Of a stretch of 10,261 bases of DNA, positions 1 through 8,688 are shown in pieces. This DNA comes from DATGQT01 sp033720695. GTDB taxonomy: Bacteria; Bacteroidota; Rhodothermia; Rhodothermales; Rubricoccaceae. Position numbers and translations under genes: made by a program. Location of the stretch: positions 1 to 10,261 of the forward strand of contig JAWWCA010000132.1 of the NCBI GenBank assembly GCA_033720695.1, read 5' to 3'. A model generated the notes under the pieces. That model was given only the letters and a program-made list of their open reading frames with translations, did no database searches and had not been told where the DNA came from. Positions within the stretch are counted from its first letter, which is position 1. Each line of letters opens with the position of its first letter.

Positions 1-540
1 CCCGGCGCCTACGAGCGGACCGTCACGCTCTCGGGCTTCTCGAAGACGTTCAACATGACCGGCTGGCGCCTCGGGTACGCCGTCGCCGCGCCGCCCGTGA
101 TCGAGAAGATGGGGCTCATCAACGACCTCGTCTACATCTGCGCGCCGGCGCCGCTCCAGCACGGCGTGGCCGACGCCCTCCCGATGCCCGACGCCTACTA
201 CACGGAGATGCAGGCGGCCTACGACGCCAAGCGCCTGCTGATGTGCGACACCCTCGAGGCGTGCGGCTTCGCGTTCCGCCGCCCCGACGGCGCCTACTAC
301 GTCCTCGCCAACTTCGAGCGGCTCTCGCGCGAGCGCGAGGGCTTCGCCGACGACCGACAGGCGACGGAGACGCTCATCGAGATGGCCGGCGTGGCGTGCG
401 TCCCCGGTAACTCGTTCTTCGCCGACCCGGAGGACGGGCGGACCTGGCTGCGGTTCTGCTACGCCAAGGAGATGGACGTGCTGGAGGACGCCTGCCGCCG
501 CCTCCGCGCGGCGTTCGCCCCCGAGGCGACGCCGGCCTAG
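1..540 (+). CDS. Class I/II PLP-dependent aminotransferase, C-terminal part (5' end outside window)
   Basis: The frame is open from base 1 to the TAG at 538-540, giving 179 residues, about the last 45% of a fold-type I aminotransferase of roughly 390-400 residues. It should move an amino group between an amino acid and a 2-oxo acid in the cytoplasm. Window residues 11-26 read SGFSKTFNMTGWRLGY, the signature around the PLP Schiff-base lysine, here Lys15; the Arg of MTGWRLGY is the usual phosphate contact. A C-terminal LRFCYAKE motif (Arg near window residue 151) matches the arginine that holds the substrate alpha-carboxylate, preceded by a VPGNSFF turn. The PDGAYYVLANF stretch is common in the aspartate/kynurenine/methionine aminotransferase subgroup (I-gamma-like). 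Substrate cannot be decided from the C-terminal half. It converges on ndk with a hairpin between them. Family assignment is firm; specificity is not. Confidence 0.93.
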   Translation, partial: PGAYERTVTLSGFSKTFNMTGWRLGYAVAAPPVIEKMGLINDLVYICAPAPLQHGVADALPMPDAYYTEMQAAYDAKRLLMCDTLEACGFAFRRPDGAYYVLANFERLSREREGFADDRQATETLIEMAGVACVPGNSFFADPEDGRTWLRFCYAKEMDVLEDACRRLRAAFAPEATPA

Positions 541-578
541 CCCCGCGCGGCAGACCCGCGCCGGCGGGGCGCAACAAC

Positions 579-603
579 GCCGGGACCGCAGGGCGGCCCC
601 GGC
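579..603. terminator. Hairpin between convergent aminotransferase and ndk, candidate bidirectional terminator
   Basis: GCCGGG (579-584) pairs with CCCGGC (598-603), and after one A-C mismatch CCGC (586-589) pairs with GCGG (593-596) around a 3-base AGG loop, giving a 10-bp GC stem. It sits in the 96-bp gap between two converging genes. On the minus strand the stem is followed by GTTGTTGC, mildly T-rich; on the plus strand there is no T-run. A terminator for ndk is therefore more plausible than one for the aminotransferase. Random GC-rich DNA also forms stems, so confidence is moderate. Confidence 0.45.
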
Positions 604-636
604 TCACGGCGACAGCACGTGCGACGGCCGGAGGGC

Positions 637-1077
637 TCAGGCGTCGACCACGTCGGCGCCGTGGGCGACGACCTCGCGCTCGGGGAAGAAGTAGCGGCCT
701 TCCTTGATCCCGTTCTCGGGGGAGTCCGAGCCGTGGACGGCGTTCTCGCCCAGCGAGCGGGCGAACTGCTTGCGGATCGTGCCCTCGGCGGCCTCGGCCG
801 GGTTCGTCGCGCCGATGACCTCGCGCCACCGCGCCACGGCATCCTCGCGCTCCAGAAGAAGCGGGATGCACGGTGCGCTCGACATGAACGCGGTCAGCTC
901 CTCGAAGAACGGCCGCCCGCGGTGGACGGCGTAGAAGCCCTCGGCCTGGGCCCGGGTGAGGTGGACGAGCTGCATCGCGCGGACCGTGAAGCCCTCCTGC
1001 AGGATGCGGTCGAGGATCTTCCCGGCATGGCCGTCGGCGACGGCGTCGGGCTTGATGATGGCGAGGGTGCGTTCCAT
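637..1077 (-). CDS. ndk: Nucleoside diphosphate kinase
   Basis: This encodes 146 residues, normal for a bacterial Ndk. The enzyme transfers the gamma-phosphate of ATP to NDPs through a phosphohistidine and balances the (d)NTP pools in the cytoplasm. The N-terminus MERTLAIIKPDAV carries the canonical ERT..IIKPD beta-strand with nucleotide-binding Lys9. The active-site motif NAVHGSDS is at residues 112-119, with the phosphorylated His at 115. GATNPAEAAEGTIR (89-102) holds the conserved Thr91 and Arg102, followed by a normal C-terminal SPENGIKEGRYFF segment. The frame stays open upstream, but the ATG at 1077 starts exactly where the family starts. No Shine-Dalgarno is visible. It lies 112 bp downstream of the lipoprotein gene on the same strand, so it could be the last gene of a lipA cluster or have its own promoter. 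Confidence 0.97.
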   Translation of the reverse strand: MERTLAIIKPDAVADGHAGKILDRILQEGFTVRAMQLVHLTRAQAEGFYAVHRGRPFFEELTAFMSSAPCIPLLLEREDAVARWREVIGATNPAEAAEGTIRKQFARSLGENAVHGSDSPENGIKEGRYFFPEREVVAHGADVVDA

Positions 1078-1189
1078 GAGGCGTGGGGGAATCGGGTGCG
1101 GAGTCGCCCGCCAAACAACCCACGCCCGCCCGCCCGAGACCGCGAAGGGGACGCGAATTAGCCCGGTGCGGGCCGCCGGCCCCGACCGC

Positions 1190-1624
1190 TCACGCGCCGC
1201 AGGCGGCGTCGAGGCGGGCCCGGGCCTCGGCCAGCGAGAGCCCCAGCGCCTGCACGTCGAGCGAGACCGTCGCCTCAGGGGACGCCCCGGGGGTGCCGGC
1301 GAACTCGGAGCCGGCGGGGTAGAGCGCGAAGACGGAGCGACCCTCGCGTGTCGGCCCACCCAGGACGTCGCCGGGCGCCGGCGCGTAGCCGCCCTCGGGA
1401 GCCTCCGCCACGAGGAAGTCCTGGCCGAGGGTGCGGGCGAGGAACGTGCGGCAGCCGTCGTGGGCGAGGAAGACGGTGTGGGCGCCCGTGCTGGCCGCGC
1501 CGCCGCCGAGCCCGATGCCCAGGCCGCCGCAGCCCACGATGAGCAGGGGGACGAGCGCCAGGGCGGTTCCGAGGAACCGCCGCGGGCGGCCTCCGCCCCT
1601 CACTCTTCGCCCGCCGCGGCTCAT
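1190..1624 (-). CDS. Small predicted lipoprotein of unknown function
   Basis: This encodes 144 residues that I do not recognise as a named family. The N-terminus is strongly basic (MSRGGRRVRGGGRPRR), followed by a hydrophobic stretch from about 17 to 31 ending in IVGC. That matches the lipobox [LVI][ASTVI][GAS]C, so Cys32 would be the lipidated residue after signal peptidase II cleavage. A Gly-rich linker (33-44) follows, then about 95 residues of soluble domain with two further cysteines (58 and 142) that could form a disulfide in the periplasm. Its ATG (1624-1622) overlaps the TGA of lipA as ATGA, which fixes the start and suggests translational coupling. A soluble membrane-anchored protein is the alternative if the lipobox is fortuitous. 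The link with lipA is positional only. Confidence 0.75.
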   Translation of the reverse strand: MSRGGRRVRGGGRPRRFLGTALALVPLLIVGCGGLGIGLGGGAASTGAHTVFLAHDGCRTFLARTLGQDFLVAEAPEGGYAPAPGDVLGGPTREGRSVFALYPAGSEFAGTPGASPEATVSLDVQALGLSLAEARARLDAACGA

Positions 1625-2637
1625 CCGACGTGGCGCTCGGCGTGGTACGACGAGCGCACGAGCGGGCCGCTCTCGACGTGCTCGATCCCCTTCGCCTCGC
1701 CGACGGCCTTGTACCGCGCGAACTCGTCGGGGTGGACGAACCGCTCGACGGGGAGGTGCATCTTCGTCGGCTGGAGGTACTGCCCGATCGTCATCACGTC
1801 CACGCCGTGCGCGGCGAAGTCGTCCATGAGCGCGTGCACCTCGTCCTCGGTCTCGCCGAGGCCCACCATGATCCCGCTCTTGACGCGGAGGCCGAACTCG
1901 TCCTTGGCCATCTTCAGCACGTCGAGCGAGCGCTGGTAGTCGGCCTGGGGACGGACGCGCCGGTAGAGGCGCGGGACGGTCTCGACGTTGTGGTTGAGGA
2001 CGTCGGGGCGGGCGTCGAAGACGGTCTCGAGCGCGGGCCGGAGGCCGCGCATGTCGGGGATGAGCACCTCGATGGTGCAGCCGGGGATCTGCTCGCGGAC
2101 GAGGCGGATGGTCTCGGCGAAGATGGGGGCCCCGCCGTCCTCGCGGTCGTCGCGGTTGATGCTCGTGACCACGACGTGCCGGAGCCCCATCAGCCGGGCG
2201 GCCTCGGCCACGCGGCGGGGCTCGTCCCAGTCGAGGTCGTACGCCTCGGGGCGGCCGGTGTGGACGGCGCAGAACGAGCACGAGCGCGTGCAGACGTCGC
2301 CGAGCACCATGAAGGTGGCGGTCCCGGCCGTCCAGCACTCGCCCATGTTGGGGCAGCGGGCGCTCGCGCAGACGGTGTGGAGGTCGTAGCGCTCGATGGT
2401 CTCCTGCACGCTCCGGAACGTCTCGCCGTAGGGGAGCTTGACGCGGAGCCAGTCGGGCCGGGCGCCCGGCCGGTTGGCCGCACGCGGCTTCTCGACGACG
2501 GGGAGCGCCAGCATGACGCCCTCCGCGGGGTCCGCGGGGAGGGACGCGCCGTCGCCGCCGGCGTCCGGGGGTGCGAGCGCGGGGCGGGCGGTCTTGAGGG
2601 CGATCTCGCCGGGGCGGCGGGGAGCTGTCTCAGCCAT
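1621..2637 (-). CDS. lipA: Lipoyl synthase (radical SAM)
   Basis: This encodes 338 residues. LipA inserts two sulfurs into octanoyl chains on lipoyl domains of 2-oxoacid dehydrogenases and GcvH. The auxiliary 4Fe-4S cluster motif CX4CX5C is at Cys90, Cys95 and Cys101; the radical-SAM motif CX3CX2C is at Cys116, Cys120 and Cys123. The C-terminal RSSY motif (328-331), whose Ser ligates the auxiliary cluster, is present, as are VTSINRDD (157-164) and DVLNHNVET (212-220). All catalytic elements are intact. The first ~40 residues (Pro/Ala-rich) are absent from most LipA proteins. An internal ATG at 2514 with GGAGG five bases upstream would give a more usual 297 residues starting near LPVVEKP. I keep 2637 because a TAnnTT element lies 26 bases before it and the reading frame is clean. 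The stop overlaps the lipoprotein start. Confidence 0.95.
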   Translation of the reverse strand: MAETAPRRPGEIALKTARPALAPPDAGGDGASLPADPAEGVMLALPVVEKPRAANRPGARPDWLRVKLPYGETFRSVQETIERYDLHTVCASARCPNMGECWTAGTATFMVLGDVCTRSCSFCAVHTGRPEAYDLDWDEPRRVAEAARLMGLRHVVVTSINRDDREDGGAPIFAETIRLVREQIPGCTIEVLIPDMRGLRPALETVFDARPDVLNHNVETVPRLYRRVRPQADYQRSLDVLKMAKDEFGLRVKSGIMVGLGETEDEVHALMDDFAAHGVDVMTIGQYLQPTKMHLPVERFVHPDEFARYKAVGEAKGIEHVESGPLVRSSYHAERHVG

Positions 2638-2663
2638 CGAGTCGGGGAGCGGGGCGTCGGGCC

Positions 2664-2671
2664 GCAAGGTA
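2664..2671 (-). promoter_or_regulatory. Possible -7 element for lipA
   Basis: On the minus strand this reads TACCTTGC, a partial match to the Bacteroidota -7 box TAnnTTTG, 26 bases before the lipA ATG at 2637. The 9-mer GCGTACCTT covering it also occurs upstream of gyrA at a similar distance (28 bases). No convincing -33 TTG is seen. It supports the longer lipA start, but only weakly. Confidence 0.3.
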
Positions 2672-2750
2672 CGCACGGCCCGTGCGCGCGGTCCCCGCCG
2701 ACGGGCGAGACGGCGGGGGTGCTCCCCCTCTTCGCCGGGGCTCCACGTGG

Positions 2751-2758
2751 TATCTTTC
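2751..2758 (+). promoter_or_regulatory. Possible -7 element for lat
   Basis: TATCTTTC matches seven of eight positions of TAnnTTTG and stands out as AT-rich within the GC-rich 206-bp divergent region between lipA and lat. A TTC at 2731-2733 lies 17 bp upstream, where a degenerate -33 could sit. The lat ATG is 85 bases downstream, implying a leader of roughly 80 nt. Confidence 0.35.
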
Positions 2759-2843
2759 CAGGCTGCGCGACGCGCGCCGAACGTGCCACCCGACGGAGCC
2801 GCCCCTGCGCGTTCCGCCCTCACGCCCCCGTAGCCCGATCTCT

Positions 2844-4181
2844 ATGACGCCCACGCTCGACAAGCACCTCCCCGCGCCCTCCGACGTCCGCGCCGCCCTC
2901 GGCCGCCACCTCCTCACCGACGGCTTCAAGATGGTGCTGGACATGGAGCGGAGCGAGGGGGCCCACCTCCGCGACGCCGCCACCGGGCGCGACTACGTGG
3001 ACTTCTTCACGTTCTTCGCCTCGAACCCGCTCGGGATGAACCACCCGAAGCTGCGCGGCGACGACGCCTTCGTCGAGCGGCTCCTCGACGCCGCCGTCAA
3101 CAAGGTCTCGAACTCCGACGTCTACACCGGCCACCTCGCCCGGTTCGTCGACACGTTCGGCCGCGTCGGCATCCCCGAGGAGCTCCCCCACGCCTTCTTC
3201 GTCTCCGGCGGCGCCCTCGCCGTCGAGAACGCGCTGAAGACGGCGTTCGACTGGAAGGTGCAGAAGAACTTCCAGAAGGGGTACCAGCGGGAGCGCGGGC
3301 ACCAGGTGCTCCACTTCAAGGACGCCTTCCACGGCCGTTCCGGCTACACCCTCTCGCTCACGAACACGGACCCGGCGAAGACCCGCTTTTTCCCGAAGTT
3401 CGACTGGCCGCGCGTCCTCAACCCCCACTGCAACGGCCCCGCCGACGAGGCCGACATCGAGGAGCGGGAGGAGGCGGCCCTCAACGAGGCCAAGCTGGCC
3501 TTCCACACCAACCGCGACGACATCGCCGCCATCATCATCGAGCCCATCCAGGCCGAGGGGGGCGACAACCACTTCCGCCCGCAGTTTCTCCAGGCGCTCC
3601 GCACCCTCGCCGACGAGAACGAGGCGCTCCTCATCTTCGACGAGGTGCAGACGGGCGTCGGGCTGACGGGCTCGTTCTGGGCCTACCAGGGCCTCGGCGT
3701 CACGCCCGACGTCATCGCCTTCGGCAAGAAGGCCCAGGTCTGCGGCATCCTCGCCGGGCCGCGCGTGGACGAGGTCGACGACAACGTCTTCCACGTCTCC
3801 AGCCGCATCAACTCGACCTGGGGCGGCAACCTCGTCGACATGGTCCGCTTCGACCGCATCCTCGAGGTGATCGAGGAGGACGGCCTCGTGGCGCACGCGG
3901 CCGAGGCGGGGGCCTACCTCCAGGGGCAGCTGCGCGGCCTCGCCGAACGCTACGAGGCCGTCACGAGCCCGCGCGGGCGGGGCCTCATGTGCGCCTTCGA
4001 CCTCCCCTCGACGGAGGTCCGCAACGCCGTGCGGCACCACGCCATGGAGCACGGCCTGCTCATCCTCGGCTGCGGCCCGCGGACCATCCGCTTCCGCCCC
4101 GCCCTCACCATCACGACCGCCGAACTCGACGAAGGGCTGGCGATCCTGGACCGGGCGCTCGAGGTCGCGCTCGGCGCGTGA
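2844..4181 (+). CDS. lat: L-lysine 6-transaminase (lysine epsilon-aminotransferase)
   Basis: This 445-residue class III PLP aminotransferase transfers the epsilon-amino group of L-lysine to 2-oxoglutarate, giving 2-aminoadipate 6-semialdehyde, which cyclises to piperideine-6-carboxylate. AFGKKAQVCG (292-301) holds the PLP lysine, Lys295; DEVQTG (266-271) supplies the Asp that contacts the pyridine nitrogen; SGGALAVENA (121-130) is the cofactor phosphate-side loop. What marks it as Lat rather than ornithine or GABA transaminase is EPIQAEGGDNHF (233-244), FGKKAQVCG, and SSRINSTWGGNLVDMVR (319-335), all shared with the mycobacterial Lat Rv3290c as I recall it. Glu238 corresponds to the gating Glu of that enzyme. 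Length is typical. The ATG at 2844 is chosen because MTPTLDKHLPAPSDV begins as the family does; the upstream in-frame extension is unrelated. No Shine-Dalgarno. No aminoadipate-semialdehyde dehydrogenase lies nearby, so catabolic versus osmolyte or biosynthetic use is open. Confidence 0.95.
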   Translation: MTPTLDKHLPAPSDVRAALGRHLLTDGFKMVLDMERSEGAHLRDAATGRDYVDFFTFFASNPLGMNHPKLRGDDAFVERLLDAAVNKVSNSDVYTGHLARFVDTFGRVGIPEELPHAFFVSGGALAVENALKTAFDWKVQKNFQKGYQRERGHQVLHFKDAFHGRSGYTLSLTNTDPAKTRFFPKFDWPRVLNPHCNGPADEADIEEREEAALNEAKLAFHTNRDDIAAIIIEPIQAEGGDNHFRPQFLQALRTLADENEALLIFDEVQTGVGLTGSFWAYQGLGVTPDVIAFGKKAQVCGILAGPRVDEVDDNVFHVSSRINSTWGGNLVDMVRFDRILEVIEEDGLVAHAAEAGAYLQGQLRGLAERYEAVTSPRGRGLMCAFDLPSTEVRNAVRHHAMEHGLLILGCGPRTIRFRPALTITTAELDEGLAILDRALEVALGA

Positions 4182-4200
4182 CCCCGCCGCCAAAACCCCC

Positions 4201-4236
4201 CCGCGCCCCGGCCGCACGCCGGCGGCCGGGGCGCGG
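4201..4236. terminator. Perfect 14-bp hairpin after lat, candidate (bidirectional) terminator
   Basis: CCGCGCCCCGGCCG (4201-4214) and CGGCCGGGGCGCGG (4223-4236) are exact reverse complements around an 8-base loop, starting 20 bp after the lat stop. Downstream on the plus strand there is no T-run. On the minus strand the stem is followed by GGGGG then TTTT (4196-4193), so it looks more like an intrinsic terminator for minus-strand transcription, which would fit the small minus-strand ORF next to it. Confidence 0.55.
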
Positions 4237-4257
4237 CGACAGACCAGGCCAGCAGGG

Positions 4258-4362
4258 TCAGTCGAGGCGGAGGCGGGGGCGGCGGCGCGAGACGAGGAGC
4301 ATCCCGGCAAGAAGCGCCGCAGGCCCGGCGAGGTCGAGCACGTAGGGAAGGAGGGCAGCCAT
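4258..4362 (-). CDS. Possible 34-residue single-pass membrane microprotein
   Basis: Reading minus-strand ATG (4362-4360) to TGA (4260-4258) gives 34 residues. About 23 hydrophobic residues (AALLPYVLD at 2-10, LAGPAALLAGMLLV at 11-24) are followed by a basic tail SRRRPRLRLD. The pattern is a single transmembrane helix with a cytoplasmic Arg-rich C-terminus. By eye 29 of 34 codons end in G or C, compatible with local coding style but not proof. No Shine-Dalgarno is seen, which is normal here. The 14-bp hairpin with a following TTTT on this strand lies 22 bp after the stop. It also resembles the helix-plus-arginines tail of protein-sorting signals such as PEP-CTERM, but stands alone. It could equally be a chance frame; no homologue is recognised. 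Confidence 0.35.
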   Translation of the reverse strand: MAALLPYVLDLAGPAALLAGMLLVSRRRPRLRLD

Positions 4363-4415
4363 GGCGGGTGGGGTCTAGCCGAGGCGGGGATGAACGTTGG
4401 ACCAAAGATCGGGAA

Positions 4416-4460
4416 CGCAACCCTTCCTTCGCACTAGGTGAAGTCCTGATCGCAACCCTT
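4416..4460. repeat. Direct repeat CGCAACCCTT x2 upstream of the cupin gene
   Basis: CGCAACCCTT occurs exactly at 4416-4425 and 4451-4460, starts 35 bp apart (about 3.3 helical turns). GATC is close upstream of the first copy and GATCG overlaps the second. The surrounding 4390-4474 is noticeably less GC-rich than the rest of the window, as expected for a promoter region, and the second copy ends just before the cupin ribosome binding site. It may be an operator or leader element, or chance. Confidence 0.35.
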
Positions 4461-4474
4461 TGAGGAATCCCCTG

Positions 4475-4870
4475 ATGCCCCGCTTGATCACAGACCCCGA
4501 ACGCCTCCCGGTCCCCGGCGGCAAGCTCATCGAGGAGCACGTCGGCCGGGTGCGCACGGGCACCGAGACGCTCTCGGTCGCCCACATGGTGGCGCCGCCG
4601 GGCTGGGCCGAGCCGTTCCAGCGCCCCGACTTCGACGAGGTCACGATCGTCGTCCGTGGTGCGATGCGGGTCGAGCACGAGAGCGGGCACACCGACGTGG
4701 TGGCCGGGCAGACGGTGCTGTGTGAGGCGGGCGAGCGGATCCGCTACAGCAACCCGTTCGATGCAGCGGCCGAGTACTGGGCCGTCTGCGCGCCCGCCTT
4801 CAGCCCGGAGACCGTCCATCGAGAGACGTCCGGTGCGGAGGAGGGCCCCGGCCTGCCCCCGTCGGCGTGA
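4475..4870 (+). CDS. Small single-domain cupin protein lacking the metal-binding histidines
   Basis: This encodes 131 residues, one cupin_2-type beta-barrel, probably cytoplasmic. The first cupin motif spans about 42-62 (GWAEPFQRPDFDEVTIVVRG): the E(X)6G part (Glu55, Gly62) is kept, but the HxH metal ligands are replaced by the Q49-R50-P51 region. The second spans about 79-93 (GQTVLCEAGERIRYSN): Gly79, Gly86 and Asn93 are kept, but the Pro is Glu84 and the His is Ile89. A classical three-His-one-Glu metal site is therefore absent, suggesting ligand binding or a structural role rather than metal-dependent oxygenase or isomerase chemistry. The start ATG is supported by GAGGA at 4462-4466, eight bases upstream, the only clear Shine-Dalgarno before a main gene here; an in-frame TTG at 4460 is less likely. 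The natural ligand is unknown. Confidence 0.85.
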   Translation: MPRLITDPERLPVPGGKLIEEHVGRVRTGTETLSVAHMVAPPGWAEPFQRPDFDEVTIVVRGAMRVEHESGHTDVVAGQTVLCEAGERIRYSNPFDAAAEYWAVCAPAFSPETVHRETSGAEEGPGLPPSA

Positions 4871-4908
4871 CTCAGGTGTGAGGAACCCGAAGCACGGAGG
4901 TCCGATCA

Positions 4909-4916
4909 TAGGTTCC
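4909..4916 (+). promoter_or_regulatory. Weak possible -7 element before the spondin gene
   Basis: TAGGTTCC fits TAnnTT but not the final TG of the Bacteroidota -7 consensus, 19 bases before the ATG at 4936. GGAACC (4882-4887) and GGTTCC (4911-4916) are an inverted repeat overlapping it. Co-transcription from the cupin gene, 65 bp upstream, is an alternative. Confidence 0.2.
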
Positions 4917-4935
4917 CCACGGTCCGGCTCGTTTC

Positions 4936-5855
4936 ATGCGTTGTTTTCTTCTCCTCCTCGCTCTCGCAGCCCCCGCCGCAGCGGCCCAGGGCGCGGCGAC
5001 CTACCGGGTCACCTTCGAGGCCACGTGGAGCGAGGCGACGCACCCGGTAGACTTCCCCCCGGATCCGCACTTCTCCGGCCTCGTCGGCGCCACGCACGAG
5101 GCGACCGCGTCGCTCTGGGCCCCGGGCGAGCTCGCCTCTGCGGGGATCGAGAGCATGGCCGAGACGGGGAGCAAGACGCTGCTCATCGCCGAGGCCGAGG
5201 CGCTGATCGCGGGGGGGCAGGCCGAGGCTGTGCTCTCCGGCGGCGGCATCGCCGTGTCCCCGGGCTCCGTCTCGCTCGACCTCGAGGTGAGCGCGGCGTA
5301 CTCGCACGTCTCGCTCGTGAGCATGCTCGCCCCCAGCCCGGACTGGTTCGTCGGCGTCCACGGCCTCGACCTGTACGAGGGAGGCACGTGGGCGGCTGAG
5401 CGCGTCGTGGACCTCCACGTCTACGACAGCGGGACCGACAGCGGCGCCACCTACACGGCGCCCGACGACGACACGAACCCGCCGGAGCCCCTCGCCCAGC
5501 ACGTCGAGCCGCCCTTCCTCGTCGGGGGCGAGGTGCCGCCGGTGGGGACGTTCACCTTCACGCTCCTCAGCACGACCGCCGCGGAAACCGCGCCGGCGGC
5601 CGAGGCCTTCCGCCTCGACGCGCCGTACCCGAACCCCACGGTGGGACCGGTCACGATCTCCCTCCACCTCGCCGACCCGCAACCGGTCCAGGTCGTGGTC
5701 TACGACGCCCTCGGCCGCCGCGTGGCCGTCCTCCACGAGGGCTCGCTGCCGGCGGGGGCGCACCTACTCACCCTCGACACGGCCGCGCTGCCGCGCGGCG
5801 TCTACGTCGTTCGTGCGGTGGGGACGGAGCGGGTGAGCCGTCGCGTGGCCGTGCG

Positions 5856-5859
<4 letters not shown>
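4936..5859 (+). CDS. Secreted spondin-domain protein with T9SS type A sorting domain
   Basis: This encodes 307 residues. Residues 1-17 (MRCFLLLLALAAPAAAA) form a Sec signal peptide, probably cleaved before Gln18. Residues ~22-212 match a Spondin_N domain, first known from animal F-spondin and also found in bacterial exported proteins: YRVTFEATWSEATHP (23-37), HFSGLVGATHEA (45-56), a conserved ASAGIESMAETG (67-78), SPDWFVGVHGLDLYEGGTW (134-152) and DSGTDSGATY (164-173). Residues ~225-307 are a T9SS sorting domain: FRLDAPYPNPTVGPVTI, then VVVYDALGRRVAVL, PAGAHLLTLD, LPRGVYVVRA and a basic end. The protein should cross the inner membrane by Sec and the outer membrane by T9SS, to be released or surface-anchored. 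The role of the spondin domain in bacteria is not established. It starts 65 bp after the cupin gene and meets gyrA tail to tail. Confidence 0.92.
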
Positions 5860-8558
<2,699 letters not shown>

Positions 8559-8586
8559 GAGCCTATGGGAGCCGTTGGGGGACGCG

Positions 8587-8594
8587 GGAAGGTA
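8587..8594 (-). promoter_or_regulatory. Possible -7 element for gyrA
   Basis: The minus strand reads TACCTTCC, 28 bases before the gyrA ATG, within the 9-mer GCGTACCTT also found before lipA. It matches TAnnTT but not the final TG. No clear -33 TTG is seen; the expected place is occupied by the CG palindrome at 8604-8631. Confidence 0.3.
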
Positions 8595-8603
8595 CGCCGA
8601 AAT

Positions 8604-8631
8604 CCTCGCGCGCGCCCGCGCACGCGCGAGG
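8604..8631. repeat. Alternating-CG inverted repeat upstream of gyrA
   Basis: CCTCGCGCG (8604-8612) and CGCGCGAGG (8623-8631) are perfect 9-bp inverted repeats around a 10-base spacer. The element contains two strictly alternating pyrimidine-purine tracts, CGCGCGCG at 8607-8614 and CGCGCACGCGCG at 8617-8628. It begins 9 bp upstream (in the gyrA direction) of the TACCTTCC element. It could be an operator, a cruciform or Z-DNA-prone site, or part of the upstream gene's terminator. Confidence 0.5.
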
Positions 8632-8664
8632 GGACCGGGCTGCAATGCGGGTTATGGAACGCTA

Positions 8665-8688
8665 CGCAGGGGCTCCGGCTCCCCTGTG
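8665..8688. terminator. Hairpin downstream of the PD40 gene, weak terminator candidate
   Basis: CGCAGGGG (8665-8672) pairs with CCCCTGTG (8681-8688) with one G-U pair and an 8-base loop, 67 bp beyond the stop of the propeller gene. No T-run follows on the minus strand. A second 6-bp stem, CGCCCC (8727-8732) with GGGGCG (8739-8744), lies closer to the stop. Either could end the PD40 transcript before gyrA; neither is a textbook intrinsic terminator. Confidence 0.3.

Noticed and set aside
541..636. Possible small gene or RNA between the aminotransferase and ndk
   Set aside because: Only a hairpin is visible; no start-to-stop frame with protein-like character and no tRNA-like structure.
1078..1359. 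N-terminal extension of ndk in frame up to 1359
   Set aside because: It is Pro/Arg/Ser-rich, overlaps the lipoprotein gene, and Ndk starts at MERTLAIIKPD.
1630..2847. Long plus-strand frame opposite lipA
   Set aside because: Shadow of lipA third-position bias; no domain-like sequence.
2820..4310. Long open frame on the minus strand opposite lat
   Set aside because: Same antisense effect: composition is Val/Glu/Asp/Gly-rich without recognisable motifs, whereas lat has full-length family motifs.
8559..8645. N-terminal extension of gyrA in frame up to 8645
   Set aside because: It would encode an Arg-Ala repeat from the CG palindrome; GyrA proteins start at the position of the ATG at 8558.
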